NCBI GenBank assembly: GCA_018340375.1
Contig: JAFFJZ010000012.1
Location: forward strand, 7,440,001-7,504,000
DNA length: 64,000 bases
From: Gonatopus flavifemur
Lineage: Eukaryota > Arthropoda > Insecta > Hymenoptera > Dryinidae
Direction: 5' to 3'
Below the pieces are notes generated by a model. That model did not search any database, was not told the DNA's origin, and saw nothing but the letters and a program-made list of their open reading frames with translations. How positions within the stretch are numbered: position 1 is the first letter of the stretch; every line of letters starts with the position of its first letter. The position numbers and the translations under genes were made by a program. Positions 47,224 through 59,219 of the stretch are shown here, piece after piece.

Positions 47224-47789
47224 CCCTGGTAAAAAAACCGGATAGAGATCCGGATGGGAACCCGGATACATCCGGGAGTGTATTCGGGCGCGTATATGGA
47301 TTTGGCGGTGAATCTCTATCCGAGTCTTGAGCCCGAATGTCGGTCGGGACCCCGGATGGAACCCAGATGAAAAACCGGATAAGAACCCGGATACAGCCGG
47401 GACTCTATCCGGGCGTATCAGGGCGCGTATACGGATTTTGCGGTGAATCTCCCTCCGGGTCTTGGGAACAAACATCGGTCGGCACCCCTGATGAAACCCG
47501 GATACAATTCCGTTGTCAGCCTTGGTGTTCGCTCCACGCAGCCGGATACGCCCATATACGATGCATATCTCTTGAAAACATGCTCGGATAGGACCCGGAT
47601 GAGACCGGATAAAATTCATTTTTCCTCCTTGCTATTCCCGGATGGTTCCCGAATAGCTCCGTATATATACTCGGAACGGATAATGGTTCCCGTTCAATCC
47701 CCGGATAGACCCGTATCCTATTCCACCCGGGCTCTTGTCCGGGCTTTATCCGGTTTCCATCGGGTCCCTGTCCGGTCTTTTTACCAGGG
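47224..47789. mobile_element. 566-bp CCCTGGT element built of CCGGAT units, 2-bp duplication
   Basis: Ends CCCTGGTAAAAAAACCGGAT and its inverse, ending ttttttaccaggg-like, bound a GC-rich interior. That interior is packed with ccggat, acccgg and atccggg in both orientations. AT is repeated on both sides. The uninterrupted target can be deduced from the inverted repeat it split. Overlapping ORFs on both strands up to 144 codons are low-complexity readings of the CCGGAT units. Confidence 0.8.
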
Positions 47790-48799
47790 ATCGGAACACT
47801 GTTTAGGCGCATGTCCATTCATTGGATAATGATTGATCAAAAATTGATCATTTTTGAAGGGCCAACTGTTGGTCGCTGATGCGGACATGGAACAAGACAA
47901 TTATTGATCAACCTCGTGGTCGATAGAATTGACCAAAAATTGATCATTCAACATACGTCGATAATCGAAAATCTGGAAATGTAAAACATCACTTATTTTC
48001 TATCGGTAATATGGAATCTTGCATTGGTCATGTCATGTTAATAGAATAGAATTATTTATTATGTATTGTATATTACAAAAAATTGCTGTAATTTATTGAT
48101 TCATTCATCTCCGTCGTCTCCGTCGTATCAGTGATCGCAACTTGTCGAATTTTATATTATTCGTGGCGCGGTGAAATTGCCGCGATGAATTGAGGTTATT
48201 CATCACTTGAATTTCGGAGCATGGATGCAAATTCCTATTATTATTACAACTGAGTGAACCGATTGAATTTAATTCCAATCAAAAAGTGTGGTTTCGGGTT
48301 ATAATTTCTATTTGAATTAGCAATACGCAAATTGTGTATAATTATATATTATAATGTTAAATGAACGGATTCAGTTTCACGTGCCGTCATCACAGTTTTG
48401 AAATGAAAAAATCAAAAACAAATGTTCAACAAATTTGAACAGAATTCTTTGACACTGAAGCTATTATATTAGCATTCTAGAGTGGTTCAAAGGTTTATGG
48501 TATATATCAATCAATAACGAGTTATTGGTCAATTTTCGATCATTCTCAAACCAAAATAATTGTCTAATAATTGCCAAATTATGGGTCACATTATTTCACA
48601 GGTGATAGCAGCATCTATGCCCATGCCATTGACCAAAAATTGCCCTGCAATTGGGAAATCCAATGCTCCACTGAAATTAATCAATTATTTGGTCGCCAAT
48701 GCGGACACTAAAATGGACAATCATTGATCAATCCCACCGAATCTCATTGGGTAATAATTGACCAGTTATTTATCAGCTTTGGTTAGCTGAGTGGGGGAG

Positions 48800-49324
48800 C
48801 CATGAAAAAAACATCCTAAGTGGTATTTCTGTACGTAGTGGAATTCAGGCGTAATATGAACAATCTATAATTACATACTGTAATAAACTGCACTAAACTG
48901 CTAACTAGGGGAGCATGATATAAAGGTAACAGTGTTTCCACTCTTCCCTCTTCGTCTTTTGCTAATTCGTCATTCCAGTTGATAAGATGGCGTGATTGGG
49001 AGATTCCATAAAAAAAGGGAAGGCAGGAGCGCCTAAAAGCCAGTCATCAACCGGATGAATTAAGGTGGAAAGTCTGTTTTCATCTGCACTTGCGGACAAA
49101 AATTTTCATGGTATTGATCTGGATTTCCAACCATGAAATCCTACAGATTTCATCCGGATATTCGAATGAATAAAGGTGGGAAGTCTTTCAGTTTTCATCC
49201 GTAGATGCAGATGACAATTTGAATGGTATCTGTCTGGATTTACAATCATGAAATCATACCGGTTTCATCCGGATTTTCGAATACACGGTATTTGAATATT
49301 CTTCCATTTTCATCAGAATACCCT
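48800..49324. repeat. tandem direct repeat of about 120 bases
   Basis: Blocks at about 49060-49150 and 49170-49275 share ttaaggtggaaagtct/aaggtgggaagtct, tttcatccg, ggtatt-gatctggattt, aatcatgaaatc and tttcatccggat-ttcgaat. The rest of the stretch holds nothing I can support. Confidence 0.6.
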
Positions 49325-50003
49325 ACTGTAAATTCCCAATTAGTTCGCATGGGTCTTTGTATGGGAATTGAGTGGGTCGCATGAGAATGAACTGGGTCGC
49401 ATGGGTCTTCACATGCGGATCAATGGGATGACGTGGGTCTTTGCATGGGAATCAAGTGGATTATATGCGTCTTCACATGGATTAATGAGCGAAAATATTG
49501 AGAAATAGATCACTCTAAAATTTGAAACAATTAATTGAACTTGAAACAGAAATACATATCGACTTTCAATTGTAGATCACATTCATATTGATTGAGTTCG
49601 AATATGTCAATCATTCATTTGACACCCCAATGTACCTTGCTCATTCGTCATGGTGAATCACATGGGTTATTCGTGCAAATCTCTCATGGGTCACTCATGC
49701 AAATATATCACATGGATTACTCATGGGGAAATATTGCACGGGTTACCCCTGCGAGGATACCGAACAGGACAAAAACTTACGTGAATGTAAAACAATAATG
49801 GAAATTTGCATTGTCTCGAGTTCATGTGAGTTTTTATTCTGTTTGGAATTTCCATATGAGTAACCCGTGCAATATCTCTCCATAGGTAACCCATGTGATA
49901 TATTCACAGGAGTAACCCATGTCACGTGATTACATGCGAAATAAACCCAGTCCCGAATTCACACGGGAAATTTCCCTTGCGAACCAACTGGAAATTTACA
50001 ATG
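49325..50003. mobile_element. foldback element with ACTGTAAATTCCCAATTAG ends and CATGGGT units
   Basis: Left ctgtaaattcccaattagttcgca mirrors right tgcgaaccaactggaaatttac. Inside, catgggtctt units are directly repeated near 49350-49480. At 49640-49930 cacatgggtta / taacccatgt and attgcacgggtta / gtaacccgtgcaat form an inner palindrome. Confidence 0.7.
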
Positions 50004-50179
50004 GGATATACACGGGAATATTCGACGAACTCTTGAGGATACTGAAACAGTTCTTTCAGTGTTCGAATTAGTTAATATCCCAAGAAGTGAACTCTTTTGG
50101 ACCTCTTTATGATTTCATGAATTCGAAAATTCATAGACAATTCTATTCATGTTCTTGAAAACGAATTCTCCGACTGCTG

Positions 50180-50423
50180 TACACGGAAAAAAGAAAACAG
50201 CAATGGTTACTGTGAATCAGAAAAATACATTGAAACTCAAATTTATTCCATGCACTACTGCATTTCTCAGTCCTCATTACTGTCCAGTCACCACTGACGA
50301 ATTTCATTATAATACTCATCACTGCGATCGCGCTAATCCTCATTATCCAAGCGTATTTTCATTTGTTTTTCAACCGATCGCTGTCATTCACAGTAACCAG
50401 TGGTGTTTTCTTTTTTCCGTGTA
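50180..50423. mobile_element. 244-bp MITE, TACACGGAAAAAAGAAAAC ends
   Basis: Left TACACGGAAAAAAGAAAACA and right gttttcttttttccgtgta are inverse, followed by atggttactgtgaatc / attcacagtaaccag. A member of the group sharing TACACGGA ends. Confidence 0.8.
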
Positions 50424-50434
50424 TGAGATCACCC

Positions 50435-50706
50435 CCCTGGTGGAAGGGAAGCGTGTCATAAAGAGTAACGGAAGCGTGAGAATGTCTCAGATTACGTTTC
50501 TAATACTTCTTACATGCTTCCTATCCACTCTTCGATTACGCTTCCGAGTGTAAAGCCCGGTTTCTATGAAATTGGTGTTACTTCTGATACGCTTCACACA
50601 CTTCAAATATACGTTCGAACCACTCTCAATGTTCCACTTGACGCTCAATATACGCTTAAATCCACGTTCCAAATACTTTCCAACTACGTCCCTGACACTT
50701 TCTATT
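50435..50706. mobile_element. truncated CCCTGGTG element
   Basis: It matches the complete copy at 54808-55101 from CCCTGGTGGAAGGGAAGCGT through ctgacactttctattac, then diverges before the right end. About 85-90 percent similar by eye. Confidence 0.8.
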
Positions 50707-50714
50707 ACCGGCTT

Positions 50715-51400
50715 GTCAGACTGGATTTTGACGCAATGAAATTATATCCGTGAATCCAATCTAGAACGGAATAAAATGTGCATGCAGTAATTACTGAGCA
50801 CAAACAACATTTGTTTGTTTTGCTTCTCCGGGTGCAAACTGGGAACTGTCGTTCAATTCTTCAATCCGTCGAAGTGGATGAGAAAAGAAAAAATTTTTTT
50901 CCGAAAATCCAACTAAGACGGAACCAATTCTCCATGTGTTAATTACTCAACAAAACCATAATTTTTCATATCCGCGTATGCAGATGCGAACGACGACTTC
51001 CGCTCAATCACTTGGCTTATTATCGAGCCGGATTTTAACGCAATGAATTCCCATCCGTAAATTCAACCTGGAATGGAAAAAATGACTGTGCGGTAATTAC
51101 GGAATCAGAACATCATTATTTTGTTCAGCATTTGCGGATGCAAACTGAGGACTGTCATTCGACCATGCGATTTGTTCGCGCGAATTGAAACGTAATCAAG
51201 TTCTCTTCGCAAATCCAACTTGAAACGGAGCTGGCTTAGCAAGCCGGATTTCAACGACATAAAATCATATCCGTAAATTCAACTTCAAACGGAATAAAAT
51301 GTCTGTGCGGTAATGACGGAATGGAAACACCATTGTTTAATTCAGCATTTTCGGATGCAAACTGGGAATTGTTATTCCATCATCCGGCTCGTTGAAGCAG
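50715..51400. repeat. tandem degenerate units of 150-220 bases
   Basis: Repeated text ggattttaacgcaatgaa-ttc, atccgtaaattcaac-tggaacgga, gtaattacggaa, ttcagcatttgcggatgcaaactgggaactgtcgttc recurs about every 150-220 bases (near 50722, 50880, 51030 and 51245). The same units continue at 52620-53160. They probably belong to one large CCCTGGT-type element, whose left end would be near 51403 or earlier. Confidence 0.6.
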
Positions 51401-51576
51401 ACCCTGGTGAAAATGGAGCGTTCTGGGAAGAGTTACAAAGACGTTATTAGAAAGTCCTATAAGAGTAATCGAAGGGTCAATTCAAAGTATCAGAAGCGTT
51501 TCGGAGGAGTCATTTGGCGGATGTAAAGCGTGCATGAAAGTGAGTCCAAAGAAATTAAAAAAAAACGCATTTGCAA

Positions 51577-51638
51577 AGGGGAATCGAACCAAGAACTTCT
51601 AAACTCGGGAGAAAGTCCTTTACCGCTAGGCTAACATC
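51577..51638 (-). mobile_element. tRNA-derived SINE or tRNA pseudogene, split by hAT MITE
   Basis: On the - strand an A-box-like TAGCCTAGCGG (51632-51622) and perfect B-box GGTTCGATTCC (51591-51581) are spaced about as in a tRNA. The T-arm and acceptor stem do not pair well, so it is not a functional tRNA. The MITE at 51639-52012 inserted at its 5' end. Confidence 0.5.
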
Positions 51639-52012
51639 TAGTGTTGCCGCGATATTATCGTCGATAATTGAAGAATAATCGATTATCTCAATTCTTACAC
51701 GTTCTTATGGAATATATAATCCACGAATCTTCGATTATGCTCATGATGAAACGGAATAATGAATGATCCCAGACTTGTACACAAAATAAACCAAGATATG
51801 CTTCCATTTATCGTTACGATATATCGATAATTATCGTTACGATAGTGTAAGAATATTTTGATTTATTTTGTTTAAAAGACCAAGATGATCCATTATCCCG
51901 TTTCATTTCGTGCACAGTCGAAGATCTACGCGTTAAAAGTTCCATGAAAATCTGTCAAAATTAAGATAATCGATTATTTCTGAATTTCGACGATAATATC
52001 GCGGCAACACTA
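51639..52012. mobile_element. 374-bp hAT MITE with exact 8-bp duplication
   Basis: Ends TAGTGTTGCCGCGATATTAT and ataatatcgcggcaacacta are inverse, and the arms continue for about 60 bases. CTAACATC is on both sides (51631-51638 and 52013-52020). Inner palindromes tatcgttacgatatatcg add more structure. Confidence 0.92.
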
Positions 52013-52619
52013 CTAACATCGGTGATTGAAAGATTGGAACTTTATTTCCCTGATGAACTGTGTCATAAGGGAATGTGCTTTAAATTCAATCTTTCTCATT
52101 GAATTAAAATGATTTTTTATCCTGAAAGTTTACAAATCAATTTCAATATCCCATGTGTAATCATTAAATGTGCAAAAGAATTCAATTAACTTGCACATAT
52201 CAAACATCATCAAATTACAGTTCGATAATTCAAAACAATTGTTATTTAATAATTATATTGGTAAATGTATCTGGAATACGAATAAAATTTGTTAGCTTAA
52301 CAACTGGTATAAAAGGTACAGGATACCCCCTAAACATTCTAACCTCAAAATCATATAATTCTCAATCAATCAAAACATATACACAAGGGAAGTCCTATAA
52401 GCGTGTTGAAAACCTTCACTACCGAAACATCGTAAACATCAGGAAAGAGTTATTGAAGAGTTGGAGAAGAGTGTTCAGTAAGAAAGGTGCGTTGGACGTT
52501 CAATGAAATGTGATAGCACGCTCATCACGCCTTAGAGTCATTTGGCGGTCGAAACTTTTCACAAACGCTTCTGTCACTTTATTGCACGCTTTGACGGTGT
52601 TTCAAGCACGTTCGATTTT

Positions 52620-53158
52620 TACCAGGGGATTGGAACGCAATAAACTTCTCTCCGCAGATCCAACTTGGAACGGCATCAATTTGGTCGTCGTTTATGTTGA
52701 TCGAAGCGTTAATATCTTACACCCGTCATTCCGGACAAACTCGAAGGATTTGATAAAAATTGCAATTTCAGCTCAGAACGGATCCATTTTGTTTCAGTGC
52801 TGTTCCAGTCGCACTCCTTCTCCGACGATACGGAAAGTTTCGTACACATTTGACTTACGTCACAAAATCTTACTTCTGCCCTGCGGAATGAATCGTAAAG
52901 ATTCGCATCTAAATTCTTTCCGTTATTTTCAGCAGGGTGGGGTGTCGGACCGGATTTAAACGCAATAAATTCACTTCCGCAATTCCAACAAAAAACGTAA
53001 TGAAACGTACCTACCGGAATTACGGATGAAAAAAATCACTTCTTCATTCAGCATTTCCGGATGCAAACTGAAAACTGTTGTTCAATCATTCGATCCGTCG
53101 ACACGGATTCGAACGCAATAACTTTCTTTCCGCAAATCCAACTTGGGACGCAATCAGT
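52620..53158. repeat. further degenerate subterminal units
   Basis: Units like those at 50715-51400 (ttcggatgcaaactg-gaactgttgttcaatca, aacgcaataa-cttc-ccgcaaatccaacttgg) follow a TTTTTACCAGGGGAT end at about 52619-52628. They continue to about 53700 around the nested MITE. ORFs of 130-150 codons here (52510-52959, 53298-53696) reflect repeat sequence. Confidence 0.5.
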
Positions 53159-53371
53159 CACACTGAAAAAAATACTCCGGTTAATATATGGACAGCAAGA
53201 ATTACTACCATTTTAACCGGAATTCTAGTTAAATGAATCAAGTCTCCGGCAAATTTAACAAGGGCTCGAGGAAAATTCAACAAGAATTCCAGTAAAAGTG
53301 ACAGATATTCCTTGCTGTCCATATAGTAACCGGAATTCTTGTAAAATTAACAGTTCATTTTTTTCCGTGCA
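53159..53371. mobile_element. 213-bp MITE nested in the tandem units
   Basis: Left cacactgaaaaaaatactccgg and right catttttttccgtgca are imperfect inverses. The arms match through tatatggacagcaagaatt / ccttgctgtccatata and ttaaccggaattctagtt / gtaaccggaattcttg. Confidence 0.65.
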
Positions 53372-53699
53372 GGTCGTCGTATATGCTGATAAAAACGGTA
53401 ATACTTCAAACCTGCCATTTCGGACAAAACCGAAGGATTCGATGAAAAATTGCAATTCCTCATCAAAACGTATTCATTTTATTTCTGCTGATCCAGTTGT
53501 ATTCCTTCTCCGACGATACGGAAAGTTTCGTACAATTTTCAATTCCGTCTCAAATCGTACTTCTGCCATGCAGACGAATCGCACTGATTCGCATCTAGAT
53601 TCGTTCCGTTTCATTCCGTCATTTTTAGCAGGGGTGGTAACAGCATATCCTACATGGGATCAAATTACCCTGCGGACTGTCCCGGAACTATTGTAAGAC

Positions 53700-54535
53700 T
53701 GAGTTGTGACTATTTCATGCCTGAATGAAGGTGATTCCAGTATTGTTATATTTTGGTGATTCATACAACAATACTGTTACCTCCCCTACTCCAAATGCCA
53801 GACAAATCCGGACAACTTTTTAGCTGGATCTGTCTGGTTTGCCAAATACAAGATTTGTGCCAAGTTTAAAATGAGTCAGGATTGATACGGCTTGCCAAAA
53901 TGTCTGGTGCAATCCGGATTGTCGGGTGAAAATTATGTCAGTTTTTGTATGTAAAGAACATAATCGGAAGAAGTTGCTGTAATTGGCTGGGACTGGCATG
54001 AAGAAATAGTGACAGGATGATACCGGTTTGCCAGTAAAAGAAATTGTGCCAGATTTTATAGGACTCGCCAATTAAGAACTTCGTCAGAACTACTCAGTCA
54101 ATCACGCATTCCTTTAATGTGCCGATCTGGATGGTATCGGCGGGTTGCTAGAGTGCTTGACACTCTCTGGAGTACCAACACCAAAAAACTCCTCAGTTGA
54201 CCGTCATATTTGCTGATAATGCCTGACCCGAAACGGGGATGGTTTCAACCGGTTCGCCGGTTTACCGGCACATAGGCGGCTTAGTAAGGCGCGCCTGCGT
54301 GGAAAGCTGACTGGAAAACACCGTGATTCACATATTCCTGAAAATGTGCAGATCTAATGAGGATTGCCAGGTTTTTTAAGTGTCAAAAAATTGTAGAAAA
54401 CATAACACGTTTTGGTCAGAATGAAGTAAATTTCCTCAAGGGCGATATATTCCAGAGAAAATACTGTATGGTCAGAAGTTTTTTGTTCAATACTATTCAG
54501 ATTTCATAGCATGAATAATCAATCGAATTTCGACA
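53700..54535. other. degenerate repeat sequence, no gene
   Basis: Motifs such as tctggtttgccaa, ggattgtcggg and gccagacaaatccgg are scattered in both orientations, suggesting an old foldback. I cannot fix its ends. Nothing coding. Confidence 0.35.
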
Positions 54536-54539
54536 AAAA

Positions 54540-54805
54540 CATCCTCAAATATCTTATCCAAACTGTATATCGCAGTATAGAAAACCGGTCAATTCCGGAC
54601 AAAATATTTTTGATAATATTCTCTGTTTGATCTCACTCGGACTTCACGGGCCGAAAAAACAGCCTTAATCCGACGGAAAGTATCTTCGAATACTTCATCC
54701 AAGCTGTATTTTACAGTATGGAACACCGGTCAATAGCGGACAAAATATTTTTTGCCTGGTCTCACTTGGATTTCACAAGCCGAAAAACCAGTCACAATCC
54801 GCCGG
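54540..54805. repeat. tandem units of about 125 bases
   Basis: Unit: cgacggaaagtatcttcgaat, acttcatccaagctgtattttacagtatgg, aacaccggtcaatagcgg, acaaaatattttttgcctgg, tctcacttggatttcacaag. Two copies here; part of the next is at 55104-55200 after the nested CCCTGGTG element, and more are at 60640-60830. Confidence 0.8.
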
Positions 54806-54807
54806 AA

Positions 54808-55101
54808 CCCTGGTGAAAGGGAAGCGTGTCATAAAGAGTAGCGGAAGCGTAAGCATGTTTCAGATTACTTTCCCAATACTTCTCATCGGTTTCCTATCCA
54901 CTCTTGGATTACGCTTCCGTGCGTAAAGCCCGGTTTCTATGAAATTGGGGTTACTTCGGATACGCTTCACACACTTCAATTATACGTTCGAACCACTCTT
55001 AATGTTCCACTTGACGCTCGGTATATGCTTAAATCCACGTTCCAAATACTTTCTAACTACGTTCCTGACACTTTCTATTACACGCTTCCCTTTCACCAGG
55101 G
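54808..55101. mobile_element. complete 294-bp CCCTGGTG MITE with 2-bp duplication
   Basis: Ends CCCTGGTGAAAGGGAAGCGT and acgcttccctttcaccaggg are exact inverses, with AA on both sides. The host tandem repeat shows the uninterrupted sequence (cggaaa-taccctcg), confirming insertion. The interior carries repeated cgctt / ttacg motifs. Its truncated sister is at 50435-50706. Confidence 0.92.
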
Positions 55102-55199
55102 AAACTACCCTCGAATATTTCATCCAAGCTGTATCTTACAGTATGGAAAACCGGTCAATAGCGGACAAAATATTTTTTGCCTGGTCTCACTTGGATTTC

Positions 55200-56694
55200 C
55201 AGGGTTGCGACAAAACCATAAAGTTGAAATTCCCTGACTTTTCCCTGACTCTTTTGGAGACCACCTACGCACAATGATTACTGACGTTTGAATGGTGCAC
55301 TGATGATGATGTCATGTCAGTGAAGAGCTGTCAATCCTGTAAAATATCTACCGTTGTATTTGCTGAACTGTTATGAATCATATCGCGAGTAGAATATGTA
55401 ATTATATGTTGAAAAGATACACCTTCGATTACAAATAATAATTTCTGCAGCTTGATAAAAATATTTGTTTGATATTCGAAGAATTGAAAATACAATTCAA
55501 TCTGTAATGAAGGTATGCTAATTGATGGAAACAAAATTTGCACGAACGTTTACTGTTAGTTATTATATTCATGGATTCCATAAACATTTACATATTCAAT
55601 CCAATAACTTTACATTGTAAAAAAATTCAGTTTTCTACACAGACATTTCTCTTAATGGGGTTCAAACAAAATTTGGAGAAAATCAAACATTTTTGTTAGT
55701 TGCACAAAACTTTTGATTTCCTCCAAATTTTGTTTGAAAATCCACCAAAGGAAATGTTTGTGTACAAAACTGTCAAATTTTTTTGTGAACACAGAAAGAG
55801 TTTTACTAGAATCTATGATGGTCACAATTAATTCCCGCGTTAGTAGATTTGACTAAAGTTTCAATATTTATTGAAACCAAGCAGCACAGCTACGTACATA
55901 GAAGATTCATAGAATATTCTTATCACGTGCATTTGGTACAGCTGAATACGTTTCGAGTATCTTCATAGTACGTCAACGAAAATGAACGTTCTATGAACGT
56001 GCCACGTAATGTTTTTGGCTGCACCAAATGAATATACCTGAATATAGCCAGATGGCATATCGACAGTACTTTACCAGCATTTTCGTGCTACTTGGGTATT
56101 AACAGAAAATTTTATTAGACCTCTATTTTAGCACAATTGTTAGTGAATCCTATTCAATATTTTCTTCCGTGCATGTCAAAATTTACCAGTAGTGCACGCG
56201 GAGAAAATCGCGGCTCGAAAATCAAGTAAATTTTAGAAAAACCTAAACATATTTCTTAGTTTTTTTAATAAAGTTAGAACAGTTTCCATTTTTGTGGATT
56301 TTTCCTCAAAAAAACTGAAATATCAGAAAAAATTGATGAATAGCAAGCGAATATTAAAATTCCACGCTCGATTTTTGGAAAGTTCAAATATTTGTTCAAC
56401 TTTTGTCATGAGTCAATAAATTTTCATTTCTTATTAGTAAAATTCAAGAAAAATCTGAACCTTTCTATGTTTATTAAAAAACTAAGAATTAATCTTAGAT
56501 TTGCTTATAAAACACTACATTTTCCACACGGAGAAAAAAACTAACAATAATATTGCAGAATTAACAATAAAACGTTTATATATCAATCCACAATAAATAT
56601 CGTAAAAATATGACCGTCACTATTGCTAAACTGCCAACAATATTATATTGTCAAAATTATTAACAATTCAAATATTCAATTTTGCAATATAATA
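55200..56694. other. old MITE fragments, no gene
   Basis: It contains a CCAAGCAGCAC-ended element (55876-56098, right end gtgctacttgggta). An inverted pair tttctacacagacatttctc / gaaatgtttgtgtac lies around 55625-55770, with acacggagaaaa ends near 56197 and 56526. The last may pair with ttttttccgtgca near 60109, giving a large AT-rich element around 56695-59219. Confidence 0.45.
55876..56098. mobile_element. MITE of the TACCCAA-CAGCAC family
   Basis: Left accaagcagcacagctacg pairs with right cgtgctacttgggta. The inner arms share catagaatattc-type and gaacgttctatgaacgtg motifs and cacgtgcatttggt / accaaatg. Confidence 0.6.
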
Positions 56695-59219
56695 TACACT
56701 GAGAAAAAAAATTCTTTGAATCGATGAAATGAATTTCATTGAGCCCGAATTCATTGCATTAAATAAATATCTTTTTGTCTCTATAATCATTTTATAACCA
56801 CATAAATTCGTTTGATTCGTACTAACAAACCATCTCATTGAAATTTATTTTCTGAAATGAAAGAATCATTTTATGGACTGAATAACTAATTATTGTTATC
56901 AATACCATCTTTTATTCAAATTATAATTCCCACATGAAGCATTCCAATGTGAAAATCAATGGAACTCTTCTTCAATTTCATAACTTAGAGTTTCCAATGG
57001 AAATTGAACGGTATTGTACCTAAAATATGATTTCTTAGAAAACAAGTATTCGGTATAATGATTCATTTCTTCACCAGGATGATTGTTTGTTCTAAGTGAA
57101 AATATATTTCATAAAATGAATAGCCATGGTTTACAAATGATGAACTATTTCCATCACTACAAAATAATGCTAGATTAGGCTCATGAAATGATTATTATAT
57201 TCAAGAACATGAACATTATAGGACCGAAAATGCTGTTATTTATCAACTGGTATAATCTAGAGTATAACAATCTCATTCATTTCAATGAAAGTAGTCTTTC
57301 CACACGATTAAATCGAATTAAATACTCAATAGTTTTGAATTTTAATTCCAAGAGATTTGTCGTTTGAACGGAAAACTGAGTTTATGATCACAATCAAATA
57401 CTTTTTTAGTTCAAATTTTAAAGTAATTGTTTTAATGTGAGCTATTTCATGGAATAGGCTTGATATGAACGATGGTAGTTTGGATGATTTTGAACTCAAT
57501 GAAATAAGGCTTCATAATCCATGATTTCAGAATTCCATTCAAACAACCATTTCTTTTAAGGAATACATTTTGTTCCTTCATAATGAGGAAAATGATTAAT
57601 CAAAATCAATAGAATGATTGTATCGAGTGTCATGAAATTAATGAATCAGTTCATTTGAAATAATGATCATTTAATTTATTTTAAAAAATTATTCTATCCA
57701 AATCAATAAAGGAAGCCAATACAATTAGGATGAATTAGGTAAATGTATTTCATTGATTTCCAATTTATTTTGTTGAATGAATATATTTTCAAAATCACAA
57801 GAAACGTCCACAAATTATATCACGCTTGTCTCTGCTTTTTTCTGTATCTCGTTCGCCATATCTGAAGTTGATGCGACAAAAAACGAAGCAAAGAAAACCG
57901 TCATATGATTCATGGATGATGCCAAAACTATTTTATACCGACAAAATAAGGCTATCTTATTCATGCTAATAAATTACCTGATCAAAAATTCTCATTTATA
58001 GTTGAAAAAGGATTTTATTGATCGCAAAATTGATCACTTTTGTCAATACTATCTTTGAAGTAAAAAAAATTGAATACATGCGGCAAAATTCCAGAGTTTT
58101 TTGCAAAGAAAGGGTTCATCGAGTCCATTGAATCGATAGATCGATCGAATGTGATGAATTCATTGGAATGAAGAAATATATTTTTGAAACAAAAGTGTGT
58201 TCAATTCACTCCGACAAATTGCGATCAGTTTTCAGAAGATGGCAATGTTTTCTCACAAGATATCTTTCTGCAGTACAGTTTGTATATACAGAGCTAATTC
58301 ACCCTGAACCTATAGTGAGTAATGTTTCGTCCAAATAAATATTTCTTCCAGATTACAGCATTGAACATCATCAGCGGATTAACCTTCATCGCATAGGAGG
58401 AAAGCAGTTTCTTCGGACTTCTCTAACACAATAATCATCCGATCGAATAATCCAATTGTTTCAAATAAATTACAGATCACAAGAACTAGAAAGGCACCCC
58501 CGCCCTTGTACAGCTGCCCTGATCCCTTTTTATTTTGAAAATTTTTTAAAACATAATTCATCCAATCAAAACATAATTCATTGATTTGAAGAAAAATATA
58601 TCAATATAAATAGCTTTTCTGAATGTTTCGAAGATCTTTTGGATTGAGGTGATTTTACAACAATTTTGTTACCAATAACTGATTTCATACATTCTATAAA
58701 ATAGACTTTTTAGTTTGGAAAAAATATTCATTGTCTCAAATATTTATTTATTCGAACCAAATTTTCATTTTATACTCATAATGGAATTTCACTTCAAATT
58801 TAAGAAATCTTCATATCATTTGAATTGATATTCTCCTATTCTAAAAATTGTTATACTCAAATAATGACATATTCTATTGAAAGGAAAATGTATCATTTTG
58901 GCACTACAATTGGATGTATAAGTGTTATGAATGGCTTCTGTCTATCAAATACATAATTCATTGAATCATATAGTATTTCTTTGATTCTAAAATCAAAATT
59001 TTTCATGCAATGATTTTTTTATCAATTCTAAGTATCTCAGTCATCTATTCTCAGTCAATCTCAGTATTCTAAGTATTTCAGTCAATGATCCTACCACTTC
59101 TGCGTGAATCATATATTACATGAAGTTGATGCAATAACTGCACAGATACCATTGGATGAATCCATTTCTTAGACTCAAAGAAAAATTCATTGATTCAAAG
59201 CATTTTTTTTCTCAGTGTA
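56695..59219. mobile_element. 2.5-kb AT-rich foldback element, TACACTGAGAAAAAAAATTC ends
   Basis: Left TACACTGAGAAAAAAAATTC with tttgaatcgatg pairs with right gattcaaagcattttttttctcagtgta. Variants of attcattgaat and gaatcattttatg recur throughout in both orientations, so the whole element appears built of a short module. A short GC-richer patch (58380-58520) lacks an identifiable gene. Confidence 0.7.

Larger units (their letters stand above)
46734..47801. mobile_element. second member of the hAT-like family, exact 8-bp duplication
   Basis: Left end CAGTGTTCCGATATTTGCCG and right end aacactg, after its interruption, are inverse. TTTAGGCG occurs on both sides (46726-46733 and 47802-47809). 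The terminal 60-100 bases (gaaatcccagcttggtcacgtg, gtgagcgcttttgtcggcgag) match the arms of the 6.0-kb element at 19310, establishing one family. This copy lacks the TATA and peptide segment. A TGGTCTGTC MITE (46970-47092) and a CCCTGGT element (47224-47789) are nested inside. Confidence 0.85.
46626..48795. mobile_element. possible outer element with AATTGATCA/TTGACCAA-rich ends
   Basis: Regions 46640-46720 and 47815-48780 share motifs (gatcaattat, ttgaccaaaaattgatca, ggtcgctgatgcggac / ggtcgccaatgcggac) in both orientations, and the outermost bases are weakly inverse. It would enclose the hAT-like element 46734-47801. Boundaries are uncertain. Confidence 0.35.

Noticed and set aside
47185..47829. 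Long overlapping ORFs (up to 144 codons) on both strands
   Set aside because: Low-complexity translations of the CCGGAT modules of a MITE (Gly/Arg/Pro/Asp-rich in all frames).
51577..51638. Functional tRNA gene on the - strand
   Set aside because: A and B boxes fit, but T-arm and acceptor stems do not pair, and a hAT MITE splits the 5' end.
52510..53696. ORFs of 149 and 132 codons
   Set aside because: They follow degenerate tandem units and run into a nested MITE; no protein family features.
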